Origin: Sporosarcina beigongshangi
Lineage (GTDB): Bacteria > Actinomycetota > Actinomycetes > Actinomycetales > Micrococcaceae
Assembly: GCF_016820535.1 (NCBI RefSeq)
Contig: NZ_JADHDY010000014.1
Coordinates: 81,252-145,251, forward strand
DNA: 64,000 nucleotides
Direction of reading: 5' to 3'
In this document: positions 26,012-34,442 of the stretch, one piece after another
How the letters are laid out: each line of letters opens with the position of its first letter
How positions within the stretch are numbered: the first letter of the stretch is position 1
The notes under the pieces: model-generated
Told to the model about the DNA's origin: nothing
Database searches by the model: none
The model's input: only the letters and a program-made list of their open reading frames with translations
Made by a program: the position numbers and the translations under genes

Positions 26012-26848
26012 AGAGCTCACCCATTCAGGAAATTGGCAGCGCGCACAGCCGCAGCGGCCATGGTTGCCGGAGGACTCATTTTGGGGTTCTCCGGCCTCCC
26101 TGCAACGGCGGCACCGCCGCCGGCAGGCAGCTACACCGTGCTCGGGGATTCCTACTCGGCCGGGTCGGGCGGCGGACTTGAGGCGGGGCCGTGCCTCCAA
26201 AGCCCCAACGGATATGGCGACGTCTTCGCCGCGGCCAACGGCCTGTCCATGACCCAGCTGGCCTGCTATGGCGCCACCATCGACCAGGTCACCAGCCGGC
26301 AGCTCCCGCTGATTCCACGCTCCACGAGGCTGGTCAGCCTTACCGTGGGCGCCAATGACGTGGGATCGGGCCAGGTCGCCGCAGCCTGTCTGCTGGGCAC
26401 GCCCGAGATGTGCCAGGTATCAATTGCCGCAGCCCAGGCGAAGCTGGCCACACTGCCGGGGCAGGTCACTGCACTGACCCGAGCCATCCGGGCTGAAGTC
26501 CCGCGCGCGCAGGTCGTGTTCATGGGATACCCGCAGTTGTTCGAGGTGGGCAACATGGTTGGTTTCACCCCGGCACAGGTGCAGGCAGCGATGACCGTCA
26601 ATGCCGCCGTCGGCCAGCTGAACGCCGTGCTGGCGCGCAGTGTCGAGGCCAGCGGGGCAACCTTTGTATCCGTGCATGCCCAGTTCGCCGGGCATGCCTT
26701 CCCGGGCCCGGACAGCTGGCTGGTCTCGCCGTTTGTGTCGCAGGCCCTGGCGTTCCATCCCACCGCGGCCGGCTACGCCAACGGTTACGCCGCCGCGTTG
26801 CAGTCAGCACCGCTCAGCCCGCCGCTATACGCTGGAGTATGGCGCTAA
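26009..26848 (+). CDS. Secreted SGNH/GDSL-family hydrolase
   Basis: This 279-residue exported lipase/esterase-like protein has a signal peptide: a basic n-region MRAHPFRKLAARTA, a hydrophobic core and a cleavage site near LPATAAPPPA. Block I is YTVLGDSYSAGSGGG. Block III is TVGANDVGSG. Block V near the C-terminus has the catalytic histidine in ALAFHPTAAGYANGYAAA. Paired cysteines (CLQSPNGY, LACYGA, AACLLG, EMC) suggest disulphides outside the cell. The start was chosen at 26009 over 25961 because the signal peptide begins there. The stop overlaps osmC by ten bases. Confidence 0.88.
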   Translation: MRAHPFRKLAARTAAAAMVAGGLILGFSGLPATAAPPPAGSYTVLGDSYSAGSGGGLEAGPCLQSPNGYGDVFAAANGLSMTQLACYGATIDQVTSRQLPLIPRSTRLVSLTVGANDVGSGQVAAACLLGTPEMCQVSIAAAQAKLATLPGQVTALTRAIRAEVPRAQVVFMGYPQLFEVGNMVGFTPAQVQAAMTVNAAVGQLNAVLARSVEASGATFVSVHAQFAGHAFPGPDSWLVSPFVSQALAFHPTAAGYANGYAAALQSAPLSPPLYAGVWR

Positions 26849-27321
26849 ACGAACACAACTATGAAATCAACGTCAACTGGACGGGCAACCTGGGCACAGG
26901 GACATCCGGGTACCGGGCCTACAGCCGCGACCACACCGCCACGGCAGTGGGCCTGCCGGAGCTGTTGGGCTCGGCCGACCGGACGTTCCACGGCGACCCG
27001 GAACGCTGGAACCCGGAGCAGCTGCTGCTGACAGCGCTGGCGCAGTGCCACATGCTCTCCTACCTGCATGTGGCAGTCAACCACGGCGTGGTGGTGACCA
27101 AGTATGAGGACTCGGCCTCCGGCACGTTGCTCCTGAACCCCGACGGTTCCGGCCAGTTTGAATCCGCCACGCTGCACCCCAAGGTTTATGTGGCCGACCC
27201 TGCCATGGAGGAGCTGGCACTGTCGCTGCATGCGGAAGCCGCCTCGAAGTGCTTCATTGCCCGCAGCGTGAACTTCCCGGTCCACCACGTGCCGGGGCTG
27301 CTCACGCCCACTCTTGACTAG
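26839..27321 (+). CDS. OsmC-family peroxidase
   Basis: This 160-residue cytosolic thiol peroxidase of the OsmC/Ohr superfamily reduces organic peroxides. The peroxidatic cysteine is in LLTALAQCHMLSYLH near residue 73. The second cysteine is in EAASKCFIARSVNFPV near residue 138. The start ATG lies inside the end of the SGNH gene, with GGAG too close upstream. A TATACG -10-like box at 26826-26831 could give a second leaderless transcript. The gene ends about 30 bases from the converging ltrA remnant. Confidence 0.88.
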   Translation: MALNEHNYEINVNWTGNLGTGTSGYRAYSRDHTATAVGLPELLGSADRTFHGDPERWNPEQLLLTALAQCHMLSYLHVAVNHGVVVTKYEDSASGTLLLNPDGSGQFESATLHPKVYVADPAMEELALSLHAEAASKCFIARSVNFPVHHVPGLLTPTLD

Positions 27322-27353
27322 GCCCGGGGACTGGCGCGGGACACTGAGTGCCG

Positions 27354-28441
27354 TCAGCTGGCGCTTCCGGACGCCCCGGGACGCAGGCCCGTGGAGCGGC
27401 CCACCGGCGGGCGCAGCTCCAGCACAGCCACCATGAGCGCCAGCACCCCAGCTGTGGCGATGAGGTTGTAGGGGTTGGGGATCACCGGATCCAGCAGGAC
27501 CACCAGTGCACCGAGCGGAACCACCGTGTTGACCACGCGGTCGGCGTTGGCCTTGAGCGCGATCCACCAGATGCCCAGCACAAAGACAGCCACGGGAACG
27601 GCCACCGTGAAGGAAGCGCTGACACCCTCCAGCACGGCTTGGCCGGTCAGCACGCCGATCTCCACCTCGATGCCCGACGACAGCGCGCCCGCTGCGGCAA
27701 ACACGAAGTAGTGGACGTATCCGTAGCGAATCGAGCTGCCCAGGCCCTGGATGGCTTCATGGTGCGGGGGCCAGAAGTAGATCCACCACAGGGCCGCCGT
27801 CGAAATGAATGCGGCCGCGGCAATCACCACCAGTGGTCCCAGCGACTCGATGTCGGCCAGTGCCGCGATGATGGCGTTGCTGGAGCCGAGCAGGCTGCCG
27901 CCCAGCAGGATCAACGTGAACAGGCCGTAGCGTTCGGTGATGTGGTGCGGGTGCCACGGCGTGTTGCCGCTGCGATGCCCACCGCGTAGGCCAGCGTGGT
28001 GCGGCGGTGGCTTCCGGATTGGTGGGCGGCCCGCAGCCACTGCGCCACCATGGCCACACGCATGACGACGTAGCCCAGCACCAGCAGCGTAAACCCATTT
28101 CCGGCAAAGACCGGCGGGATGCCTGCTGTCAGGACAAGCACGCCGGCCATCTGGAGGATGGTGAGCAGCTTGTACAGCCAGTCCTCCGCCGCAAAGGAGG
28201 TGGCGAACCAGGTGAAATTCATCCACGCCCACCAGACACCGAAGAACACGAGGGCGTACGACACCAGCCCGTCCCATACCCGGCCCCCGGCGAAGGAGTC
28301 ATGCAGCTGGGCAGAAGCCACCGCCACAGCCACGGCAAACACCAGGTCAAAGAACAGCTCCAGTGAACTGGACACCCGGCCCGGCTCGTGCGGGTCCCGG
28401 GGCTTCATGGGAATCAGTCTGGCAGCCGGCATGCGCAACAT
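27354..28441 (-). pseudogene. ltrA: Low temperature requirement protein A (LtrA), frameshifted with an internal loss
   Basis: The N-terminal part (28441 down to about 27975) has the LtrA signature SSLELFFDLVFAVAVAVAS and WWAWMNFTWFA with four membrane segments. The C-terminal part (about 27965 to 27354) continues in another frame with HPHHITERYGLFTLILLGGS and four or five more segments. The frames join near 27955-27985. In intact LtrA proteins roughly 35-40 residues lie between the YAVG-like and WHPHHI-like motifs. Here they are missing, so a deletion that also shifts the frame is likelier than a single-base error. A start at 28408 (MKPRDPHEP) is also possible. LtrA function is poorly known. 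Confidence 0.75.
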
Positions 28442-28636
28442 CCTACGCGCCGCGGTGTTGGGGTGGCGTTTCCTTGCCGTGCGGCGCCCGGCTGCGGCCG
28501 GTGTCCGCCGTTGTCAGGCGACCATCCAAGAACAACGCCCGGCACTGGAAGCCGTCCGGAACAACCACGGCCCCCGCCCGCGTTAGGCTAGGAGAGACCA
28601 CCGCTCCACCTAGAAGGGACCAGGGTTACACCTCCC

Positions 28637-29410
28637 GTGCCAGCAACAGACATCGCCACCTCCCTCGAGAACACCTTTGTGGAATACCTGGTCAACGCCG
28701 GCATCGTGCTGGCGGTGGGCCTGGCCGTGTGGCTGGTCCTGCACTACGCCATCCGCATCGTCGTCAAGCGCGTCCAGGCCGACAGGCCCGTCCTAGAACG
28801 CCGGTCCCTGCGCTGGGCGGCCCCCATGCTGCGCAACATTGATCCCGTCGTGCGCGCGCTCGACCAGGAACGCCGCGTCCAGCGCGCCCGCACCGTCGGA
28901 TCGCTGCTGAACTCCGTGCTGACCGCGGTGGTGGCCACCGTGACCGGCTTCTACGTCCTGATGTCGTTCAACATCAATGTGGCCCCGCTCATCGCCAGCG
29001 TCGGCGTGCTCGGCATCGCCATCGGCTTCGGCTGCCAGCAGCTCATCCGCGATTTTCTGGCCGGCATCTTCATCACGCTTGAGGACCAGTACGGCATCGG
29101 CGACGTCATTCAAACCAGTGAAGTCGTTGGCACCGTGGAGTACGTGGGGCTGCGCATCACCCGCGTCCTGGGCGAGGACGGAACGCTCTGGTACCTGCGC
29201 AACGGCGAGATCCTGCGCCTTGGCAACCGCTCCAAGGGCAACTACCAGCCGCCTGCAGAGGGGATGCCCGACGGCGGGGCCGCGCCTTCCGCTGCCGGGA
29301 CCACGGCGGGCGGTGCCGCACCCGCACCGGCGGCCGGTCCGGCGTCGGACACCAACCCATCCGGCGAGCAGGGCCGCACCGATTCCCAGCGCACCGAACC
29401 CCAACAGTAG
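28637..29410 (+). CDS. Small-conductance mechanosensitive channel (MscS family)
   Basis: This 257-residue membrane protein releases solutes under osmotic downshock. It starts at the GTG at 28637. Membrane segments lie near residues 17-37 and 92-112. The pore-lining TM3 (VAPLIASVGVLGIAIGFGCQ) is followed by the conserved LIRDFLAGIFITLEDQYGIGD. The usual GFGAQ is GFGCQ here, which puts a cysteine in the pore helix. The protein ends soon after the beta domain, with a long Ala/Pro/Gly-rich tail in place of the usual C-terminal domain. A TAGGCT -10 box lies near 28586. glbO follows after 17 bases. Confidence 0.87.
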   Translation: MPATDIATSLENTFVEYLVNAGIVLAVGLAVWLVLHYAIRIVVKRVQADRPVLERRSLRWAAPMLRNIDPVVRALDQERRVQRARTVGSLLNSVLTAVVATVTGFYVLMSFNINVAPLIASVGVLGIAIGFGCQQLIRDFLAGIFITLEDQYGIGDVIQTSEVVGTVEYVGLRITRVLGEDGTLWYLRNGEILRLGNRSKGNYQPPAEGMPDGGAAPSAAGTTAGGAAPAPAAGPASDTNPSGEQGRTDSQRTEPQQ

Positions 29411-29427
29411 AAAGCACCCGATACACC

Positions 29428-30021
29428 ATGAGTTCCCAGTACAACCCGACGTCCCCCTTCGCCGACGGCCCGGCGGCCAACGATGCCGCCGAGGGCGGCG
29501 CGGACGCGGGCGTGCCGATCCCGTCGCGCTTTGGCGAGCCGCTGGCCACCATTGCGCCGATTCCCGTGGCCGTGGGGCGCCCGCAGCCGTCCACGTCGGG
29601 GCCGAAGCCGGATGAAGAAGTGGACTATTCGGACACGTTTTACGGCCAGGTGGGCGGGCACGAGGTCTTTGCGAAGATCATCCACGTCTTCTACCAGGGC
29701 ATCGCGGCCGATCCCCTGCTGCGCGCCATGTACGCCGAGGAGGACCTGGGCCCGGCCGAGCGCCGCATGCTCATGTTCACCGAACAGTATTGGGGCGGGC
29801 CGCGCACCTACCTCGAGGAACGCGGTCACCCGCGCCTGCGCATGCGCCACGTCCCGTTCGCCGTGACGCCCGAGGCCCGCGACCGCTGGCTCGCCGCCAT
29901 GCGCAAGGGCATTGACGCCGCGGAGCTCTCCCCCATGCACGACGCCACCCTCTGGGACTACATGGAACGTGCCGCGCACTCGCTGGTCAACGCGCCGTCG
30001 GATCCGTCCCAGGCGCTGTAA
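29428..30021 (+). CDS. glbO: Group II truncated hemoglobin (GlbO-like)
   Basis: This 197-residue protein has a 60-residue Pro/Ala-rich N-terminal extension before the globin core, which begins at DTFYGQVGGHEVFAKIIHVF. The core has the group II pattern: MFTEQYWGGPRTY, the proximal histidine in RLRMRHVPFAVTP, and the tryptophan in TLWDYMERAAHSL. These globins bind oxygen and are linked to oxidative stress or oxygen delivery in mycobacteria. The extension is unusually long; an internal start near the core cannot be excluded. Confidence 0.9.
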   Translation: MSSQYNPTSPFADGPAANDAAEGGADAGVPIPSRFGEPLATIAPIPVAVGRPQPSTSGPKPDEEVDYSDTFYGQVGGHEVFAKIIHVFYQGIAADPLLRAMYAEEDLGPAERRMLMFTEQYWGGPRTYLEERGHPRLRMRHVPFAVTPEARDRWLAAMRKGIDAAELSPMHDATLWDYMERAAHSLVNAPSDPSQAL

Positions 30022-30341
30022 GTTCGAGACGCATTGGCTTCGACGCGGCCACGGTTCACCGCCGGCTGTGCTTGAGTGCGACGCCGGACGTGCGGCTGCC
30101 AATTCCGGTCCGCCTGTGGCCCGTCCCCCGCACCGCACGCGTCGAGATTGCAAATGTGAACCCTTCCACGCCCCTCCGGGCTTCAGGAGTGGCGTGGAAG
30201 GGTCCCGAGATGAACGGGCGTCGGGTTGGGGACCGCCGAGATCAAAGGCAGTTGGGCTGCGGACCCCCGGAAGGTGATAGAGCGTCCGCCGGAACACCCC
30301 GGAAGATGATAGAGCGTCTGGGTGGGGCGGGGCCGGCGGAT
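30022..30341. other. Intergenic region with a hairpin and a tandem repeat
   Basis: No gene is supported. A strong hairpin (30160-30203, arms cccttccacgcc and ggcgtggaaggg) may terminate glbO. A 22-base tandem repeat follows at 30265-30318. Confidence 0.65.
30265..30318. repeat. Tandem direct repeat, two 22-base units
   Basis: The unit ccccggaagNtgatagagcg plus tc occurs at 30265-30286 and 30297-30318 with one mismatch and a period of 32 bases. Confidence 0.7.
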
Positions 30342-31010
30342 CTAGAGCAGGGACTGGGGCTTGACGAGAATGTGGCCGCGGGCCGTGCTCAGGCGCAACC
30401 AGTTGTGGGACTTGAACACAGCCGCCGTCTCCCCCGGCACCAGGAAGCCCAGCGCGTAGCCGGCAAACGCCGCGCCGCCGGGCAGCTCGCCCGGGGCGCC
30501 GTCAATGGGCCGGCCCCAGACGGAGGCCCTGACGTTGTTGACCAGCAGCGCCCCGGGGTTGACCGGAATGATTTGCCCGATCTCCTGAACACCGGTCTTC
30601 GCGACGTCAATCAGTGCGTCCGTGTCCACGGTTCCCAGCTCCTCCCAGGCACCCCGCGGGGCGCTGATGCCGGCCCATGATTCGTGGACCTCCATGGGAG
30701 GGACGGGCAGTCGCACGTCGTCCTGCCCCATGCGGGCCAGGCGGTCGGCCACTGAGGACAGCGAAACGGTCACATCAACGTCCGACGGCGCCCCGAGCGC
30801 CATGGTGCGCAGGCCAAGGATCGTGGGGGTGCCCTCCCCCAAAAGCTTCCCCCGCATGACGCACACATACGCCGCGAGGACGTGGCCGGCCCCCTGAAGG
30901 CGGATGGCGCCGTCGTCCGCGGTGCGGGCACGGCTCACAAAGGTGCGCAGGTCGGCAACGGTGCCTGCATCGTCCAGGACCAATTCATTGGTGTGCGTGG
31001 CGGTCGGCAT
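30342..31010 (-). CDS. Conserved hypothetical protein
   Basis: This 222-residue soluble protein has no signal peptide or membrane segment. It is mostly mixed alpha/beta, with VLAAYVCVMRGKLLGEGTPTILGLRTMALG near residue 45 and RLSTARGHILVKP at the C-terminus. I do not recognise a family. Its ATG shares one base with the TGA of the upstream thioesterase gene (TGATG), so the two are coupled and probably work together. A role in acyl-CoA or fatty acid metabolism would be a guess from context only. Confidence 0.75.
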   Translation of the reverse strand: MPTATHTNELVLDDAGTVADLRTFVSRARTADDGAIRLQGAGHVLAAYVCVMRGKLLGEGTPTILGLRTMALGAPSDVDVTVSLSSVADRLARMGQDDVRLPVPPMEVHESWAGISAPRGAWEELGTVDTDALIDVAKTGVQEIGQIIPVNPGALLVNNVRASVWGRPIDGAPGELPGGAAFAGYALGFLVPGETAAVFKSHNWLRLSTARGHILVKPQSLL

Positions 31011-31492
31011 CAGCGGGCTCCTTCGGTGGTGGCGGCGCGGGACGGCCCGCGCTTGAACGGGACGGGTTCGCCGCGCCAGGCCTCGAGCGCACCGCGCTGG
31101 GCGGGGGTCAGCCGGACGGGACGTCCCGTGGTGCGCGAAACCAGCACCATGGAGGTGGCGGCCTGCGCGTAAACGACGGAGGTGTCTGTCTCGGTGACGG
31201 TGTAGCCGAAGTCGAAGCTGGAGCCGCCCACGTTGGTGACCCAGATGTTGACGAAGACGGGGGTGGGGCGGAAGCTGATGGGTGCCAGGTATTCGATCTC
31301 GTTGCGGCCCACGAGCGTGAAAAGCTCCGTGCCCACGAGGTCCTGGAACGTGCCGCCCCCGGGCAGTTCGGCGTAGGTCAGCTGGACGCGGGCATCCTCG
31401 AGATACTGCAGGAAGACGACATTGTTGACATGGTTGTACGAGTCGATGTCGCCAAAACGGATTTGCTGTGCGATCTGAATGCCGGGAGCCAT
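31010..31492 (-). CDS. Hotdog-fold acyl-CoA thioesterase (YbgC/4HBT type)
   Basis: This 160-residue protein hydrolyses acyl-CoA thioesters. The N-terminal motif RFGDIDSYNHVNNVVFLQYLEDARVQL contains the conserved D-x-x-x-H-V-N pattern of the 4HBT family, at about residues 12-24. The beta-sheet continues through RNEIEYLAPI and SFDFGYTVTE. The C-terminal QRGALEAWRG helix is also typical. It is the first gene of a coupled pair and lies back to back with tesB, another thioesterase. Confidence 0.87.
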   Translation of the reverse strand: MAPGIQIAQQIRFGDIDSYNHVNNVVFLQYLEDARVQLTYAELPGGGTFQDLVGTELFTLVGRNEIEYLAPISFRPTPVFVNIWVTNVGGSSFDFGYTVTETDTSVVYAQAATSMVLVSRTTGRPVRLTPAQRGALEAWRGEPVPFKRGPSRAATTEGAR

Positions 31493-31606
31493 GGGCCCAT
31501 CATCTCAAAGCCCCGCGGGCGCCACCAATCGATGTCTGCAACGTCACAGCGAAAATGGCCACGGCCCTGCCGGAGTGGCCATTTGTCGCGGGCGCCCGCC
31601 GACACA

Positions 31607-31621
31607 TAGAGTCACGTTATG
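31607..31621 (+). promoter_or_regulatory. Leaderless promoter of tesB
   Basis: A -10 box TAGAGT (31607-31612) lies six bases before the ATG at 31619. No ribosome site is visible. Confidence 0.5.
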
Positions 31622-32524
31622 AGCCCTACGCCTCCCCGCAACGACCCCATGGAAACCCTCCTCGGCATCCTGGAACTCTCCGATGCCGGCGGAGCCCGGA
31701 CCGACGAAGACATTTTTGTGGGGCTCGGCGACGAAAACGCCCCGCGGCCGCGGCTCTTTGGAGGCCAGGTGCTGGCACAGTCCATCGTCGCCGCCGCACG
31801 CACGGTGGAAAAGGACCACCTGGTCCACTCCATGCACGGCTATTTCCTGCGCCCCGGCGACGCCGCCTCTCCCCTGACCTTCGGCGTCCAGAGGCTGCGC
31901 GACGGCCGCTCCTTCTCCGCCCGCCGCACCCACGCCTACCAGGGTGCCGTGCCGATCCTGTCCATGATCGCCTCCTTCCAGCGCCCGGACACCGGCATTG
32001 AGCACCAGGACACCATGCCGGAGGGCATCCCGGCCCCTGAGACGCTTCCGACGACGGCACAGCTATTGGGCGGAATCGACCACCCCGTGGCGCGCGCCTG
32101 GGCCTACGAACGCCCCTTCGACATCCGCCATGTGGGCGCCAACATCTACTTCGATGTCAAGGGCGAGCACGTTGCCCACCAGGCTGTGTGGCTCAAGACC
32201 CTTGGCCCCATGCCCTCGGACCAAAATCTGCACCGCGCCGCCCTCGCCTACGCCAGTGACTACACGCTCCTCGAGCCGTCGCTGCGCCGCCACGGCATCA
32301 ACTGGGCCATGCCCGGCATCAGCGTCGCCAGCCTGGACCACGCCATGTGGTGGCACCGCCCGCTCGCCGTTGACGACTGGCTCCTCTATGTTGCCGAGTC
32401 GCCCAGCGCTTCCGAGGCCCGCGGCCTCAACCTGGGGCGCTTCTTCACCCGCGACGGCGTCCTGGTCGCCACGGTTGCCCAGGAAGGCATGATGCGGGTG
32501 CCCGAAGGCACCCCCACGGACTAA
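31619..32524 (+). CDS. tesB: Acyl-CoA thioesterase II
   Basis: This 301-residue double-hotdog enzyme hydrolyses medium and long acyl-CoAs. The N-terminal hotdog carries LFGGQVLAQSIVAAARTV and HSMHGYFLRPGD, typical of TesB. The C-terminal hotdog has LAYASDYTLLEPSL, holding the catalytic aspartate, and SLDHAMWWHRPLAVDDWLLY. The final GLNLGRFFTRDGVLVATVAQEG matches the TesB end with the active-site glutamine. Expression looks leaderless. Confidence 0.93.
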   Translation: MSPTPPRNDPMETLLGILELSDAGGARTDEDIFVGLGDENAPRPRLFGGQVLAQSIVAAARTVEKDHLVHSMHGYFLRPGDAASPLTFGVQRLRDGRSFSARRTHAYQGAVPILSMIASFQRPDTGIEHQDTMPEGIPAPETLPTTAQLLGGIDHPVARAWAYERPFDIRHVGANIYFDVKGEHVAHQAVWLKTLGPMPSDQNLHRAALAYASDYTLLEPSLRRHGINWAMPGISVASLDHAMWWHRPLAVDDWLLYVAESPSASEARGLNLGRFFTRDGVLVATVAQEGMMRVPEGTPTD

Positions 32525-32577
32525 GGCGCAGGCTCCGCCGAAGCGTTGCCCCTGCCCGGCACCTCCCGCCCCGGCCG

Positions 32578-34362
32578 CTACGGTTCGGTTTCGGCAGCCG
32601 CGTCCGTCGGCGGGGCAGCCAAGTCCGGCAGGACGCCGTCGTACTCAGGCGTGCCATTGGCACCGGCCTGACCCGGGTGGTGGCCGAACGGATCCATGCG
32701 CGGGCGCCGCGCCGAGGGAACCTGCCGCCGCAGCCTGGCAGTGAGCTGGCGCAGGCTGGCCAGCGGCGGAAGGCCGTTGGGGCCGTCGACCTCCAGGCCG
32801 TAAAAGTCGCCGATGTGGTCCACGAAGGCCATGCGCTTGGCCTTTTCATAGGCGCGGGATTCCCGGGAAAACGCCAGGTACGTGGAGACGCAGATCAGGA
32901 TCAGCACCACGCTAAAGGGCAGGGCGATGATGATGGCCGCCGTTTTCAGTGCCTCGAGTCCGCCGGACAGCAGCAGTGCGCTCGCCAGGAGCGAGGTGGC
33001 CAGGGTGAAGAAGGTGCGGATCCAGTTCTTGGGCTCCACGTCTCCGCCGGTGGCAATCATGCCCATGACGAGCGCGCCGGAATCGGCCGAGGTCACGAAG
33101 AAAATCACGATCATCAGGATCGCGCCGACGGTCAGCACAGATCCGGCGGGAAGCTGGTCGAGCGTGGCAAACAGGGCATTGGCGGCGTCAACCTTGCCGT
33201 CGGGCCCCACCAGGCCGCCCGGGCCGGAAAGCTCGGAGTAGATGGCCGTCCCGCCCAGGACGCTAAACCACAGCAGCGTCACGAGCGTGGGGACGAGGAT
33301 GACCCCGGACACGAACTGCCGCACGGTGCGGCCCTTGGAAATTCTGGCGATGAAAATGCCCACGAACGGCGCCCACGAGATCCACCAGCCCCAGTAGAAC
33401 GTGGTCCATGTTGACTGCCAGGCCTCGCCCTCGGCGCCGGAGAAGGCGCTGACGTTGAAGGCCATCCCCAGGAATTCCTGGAGGTAGTTGCCTGTGGACT
33501 GGACAAAGTTGCGGAGCAGGAATTGGGTTGGCCCCACCACCAGAAGGAAGACCACAAAGATCGCGGCCAGGATCAGGTTGGTGTTGGAGAGCCACTTCAT
33601 GCCCTTGCCCACGCCCGAAAGCACGGAGAACAGCACGAAACAGGTGACCACGGCGATGATGACCAGGTCAATGACCATGGAGGACTTGATCAGTCCGGTG
33701 CTTTCCAGGCCGGCGCTGATCTGCAGCACGCCGAGCCCCAGCGACGTGGCCACGCCGAAGATGGTGCCCACCAGGGCGATGACGTCGATCAGGTTGCCCA
33801 GGCCGCCGCGCACCTTTTGTCCGAGGAGGGGTTCCATGGCCCAGCGGATGGACACGGGGCGGCCGCGACGGTGGATGGCGTAGGCCAGCGCCAGGCCGAT
33901 CACCACGTAGATGGACCAAGCATGGACGCCCCAGTGCAGGAAGGTCTGGGAAAAGGCCTGCTGGGCCAGGTCTCCGGGGCTGCCCGTGATGCCCGGCTTG
34001 GGTGAGGCGTAGTGGCTGAGCGGTTCGCTGACGCCGTAGAACACCAGGCCGATGCCCATGCCGGCTGCGAAGAGCAGGGAGAACCAGGAGCCGAGCGAGA
34101 ACTCGGGTTCGTCGTCGTCCTTGCCGAGCTTGATGTCGCCGAACTTGCTGAAGCCGACCCAGAGGCTGAAAATCACCAGGGCAGTGGCCAGAAGCACGTA
34201 GTACCAGTTGAAGTAGCCGACAATGGCGCCTTGGATGCTGGCAAAGAGTGACTCTGCAGCGTTCGGCGCAATCATGGCGAATGAGGCGAAGACGATGACG
34301 ATCGATGCGGCCGGCCAGAAAACCCAGCGGTGGATCGTTGTCTTTGATTGAGTCGCTGACAT
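32578..34362 (-). CDS. BCCT-family betaine/carnitine/choline transporter
   Basis: This 594-residue protein has twelve predicted membrane segments. Family signatures are GMGIGLVFYGVSEPLSHY near residues 95-112 and the tryptophan-rich WGWWISWAPFVGIFIARISKG near residue 325. It imports compatible solutes such as glycine betaine with sodium or protons. A hydrophilic C-terminal tail of about 90 residues, with basic stretches, resembles the osmosensing tail of BetP. Substrate choice cannot be read reliably. Confidence 0.92.
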   Translation of the reverse strand: MSATQSKTTIHRWVFWPAASIVIVFASFAMIAPNAAESLFASIQGAIVGYFNWYYVLLATALVIFSLWVGFSKFGDIKLGKDDDEPEFSLGSWFSLLFAAGMGIGLVFYGVSEPLSHYASPKPGITGSPGDLAQQAFSQTFLHWGVHAWSIYVVIGLALAYAIHRRGRPVSIRWAMEPLLGQKVRGGLGNLIDVIALVGTIFGVATSLGLGVLQISAGLESTGLIKSSMVIDLVIIAVVTCFVLFSVLSGVGKGMKWLSNTNLILAAIFVVFLLVVGPTQFLLRNFVQSTGNYLQEFLGMAFNVSAFSGAEGEAWQSTWTTFYWGWWISWAPFVGIFIARISKGRTVRQFVSGVILVPTLVTLLWFSVLGGTAIYSELSGPGGLVGPDGKVDAANALFATLDQLPAGSVLTVGAILMIVIFFVTSADSGALVMGMIATGGDVEPKNWIRTFFTLATSLLASALLLSGGLEALKTAAIIIALPFSVVLILICVSTYLAFSRESRAYEKAKRMAFVDHIGDFYGLEVDGPNGLPPLASLRQLTARLRRQVPSARRPRMDPFGHHPGQAGANGTPEYDGVLPDLAAPPTDAAAETEP

Positions 34363-34374
34363 TTCCCCAGCATA
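34363..34374 (-). promoter_or_regulatory. Leaderless promoter of the BCCT transporter gene
   Basis: A -10 box TATGCT (34369-34374, minus strand) lies six bases before the ATG at 34360-34362. The intervening ggggaa could act as a very close ribosome site, so the case is less clean than at tesB. Confidence 0.42.
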
Positions 34375-34379
34375 GGCGC

Positions 34380-34420
34380 AAAAATGGCCGGTCTCCGGTG
34401 TTGGGGACCGACCATTTTTG
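34380..34420 (-). terminator. Rho-independent terminator of ettA
   Basis: The arms aaatggccggtctcc and gggaccgaccattt are flanked by A- and T-runs. It lies just after the ettA stop and just before the BCCT promoter. Confidence 0.85.
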
Positions 34421-34442
34421 TCGACGGGTGTGGCTCAGTGCA

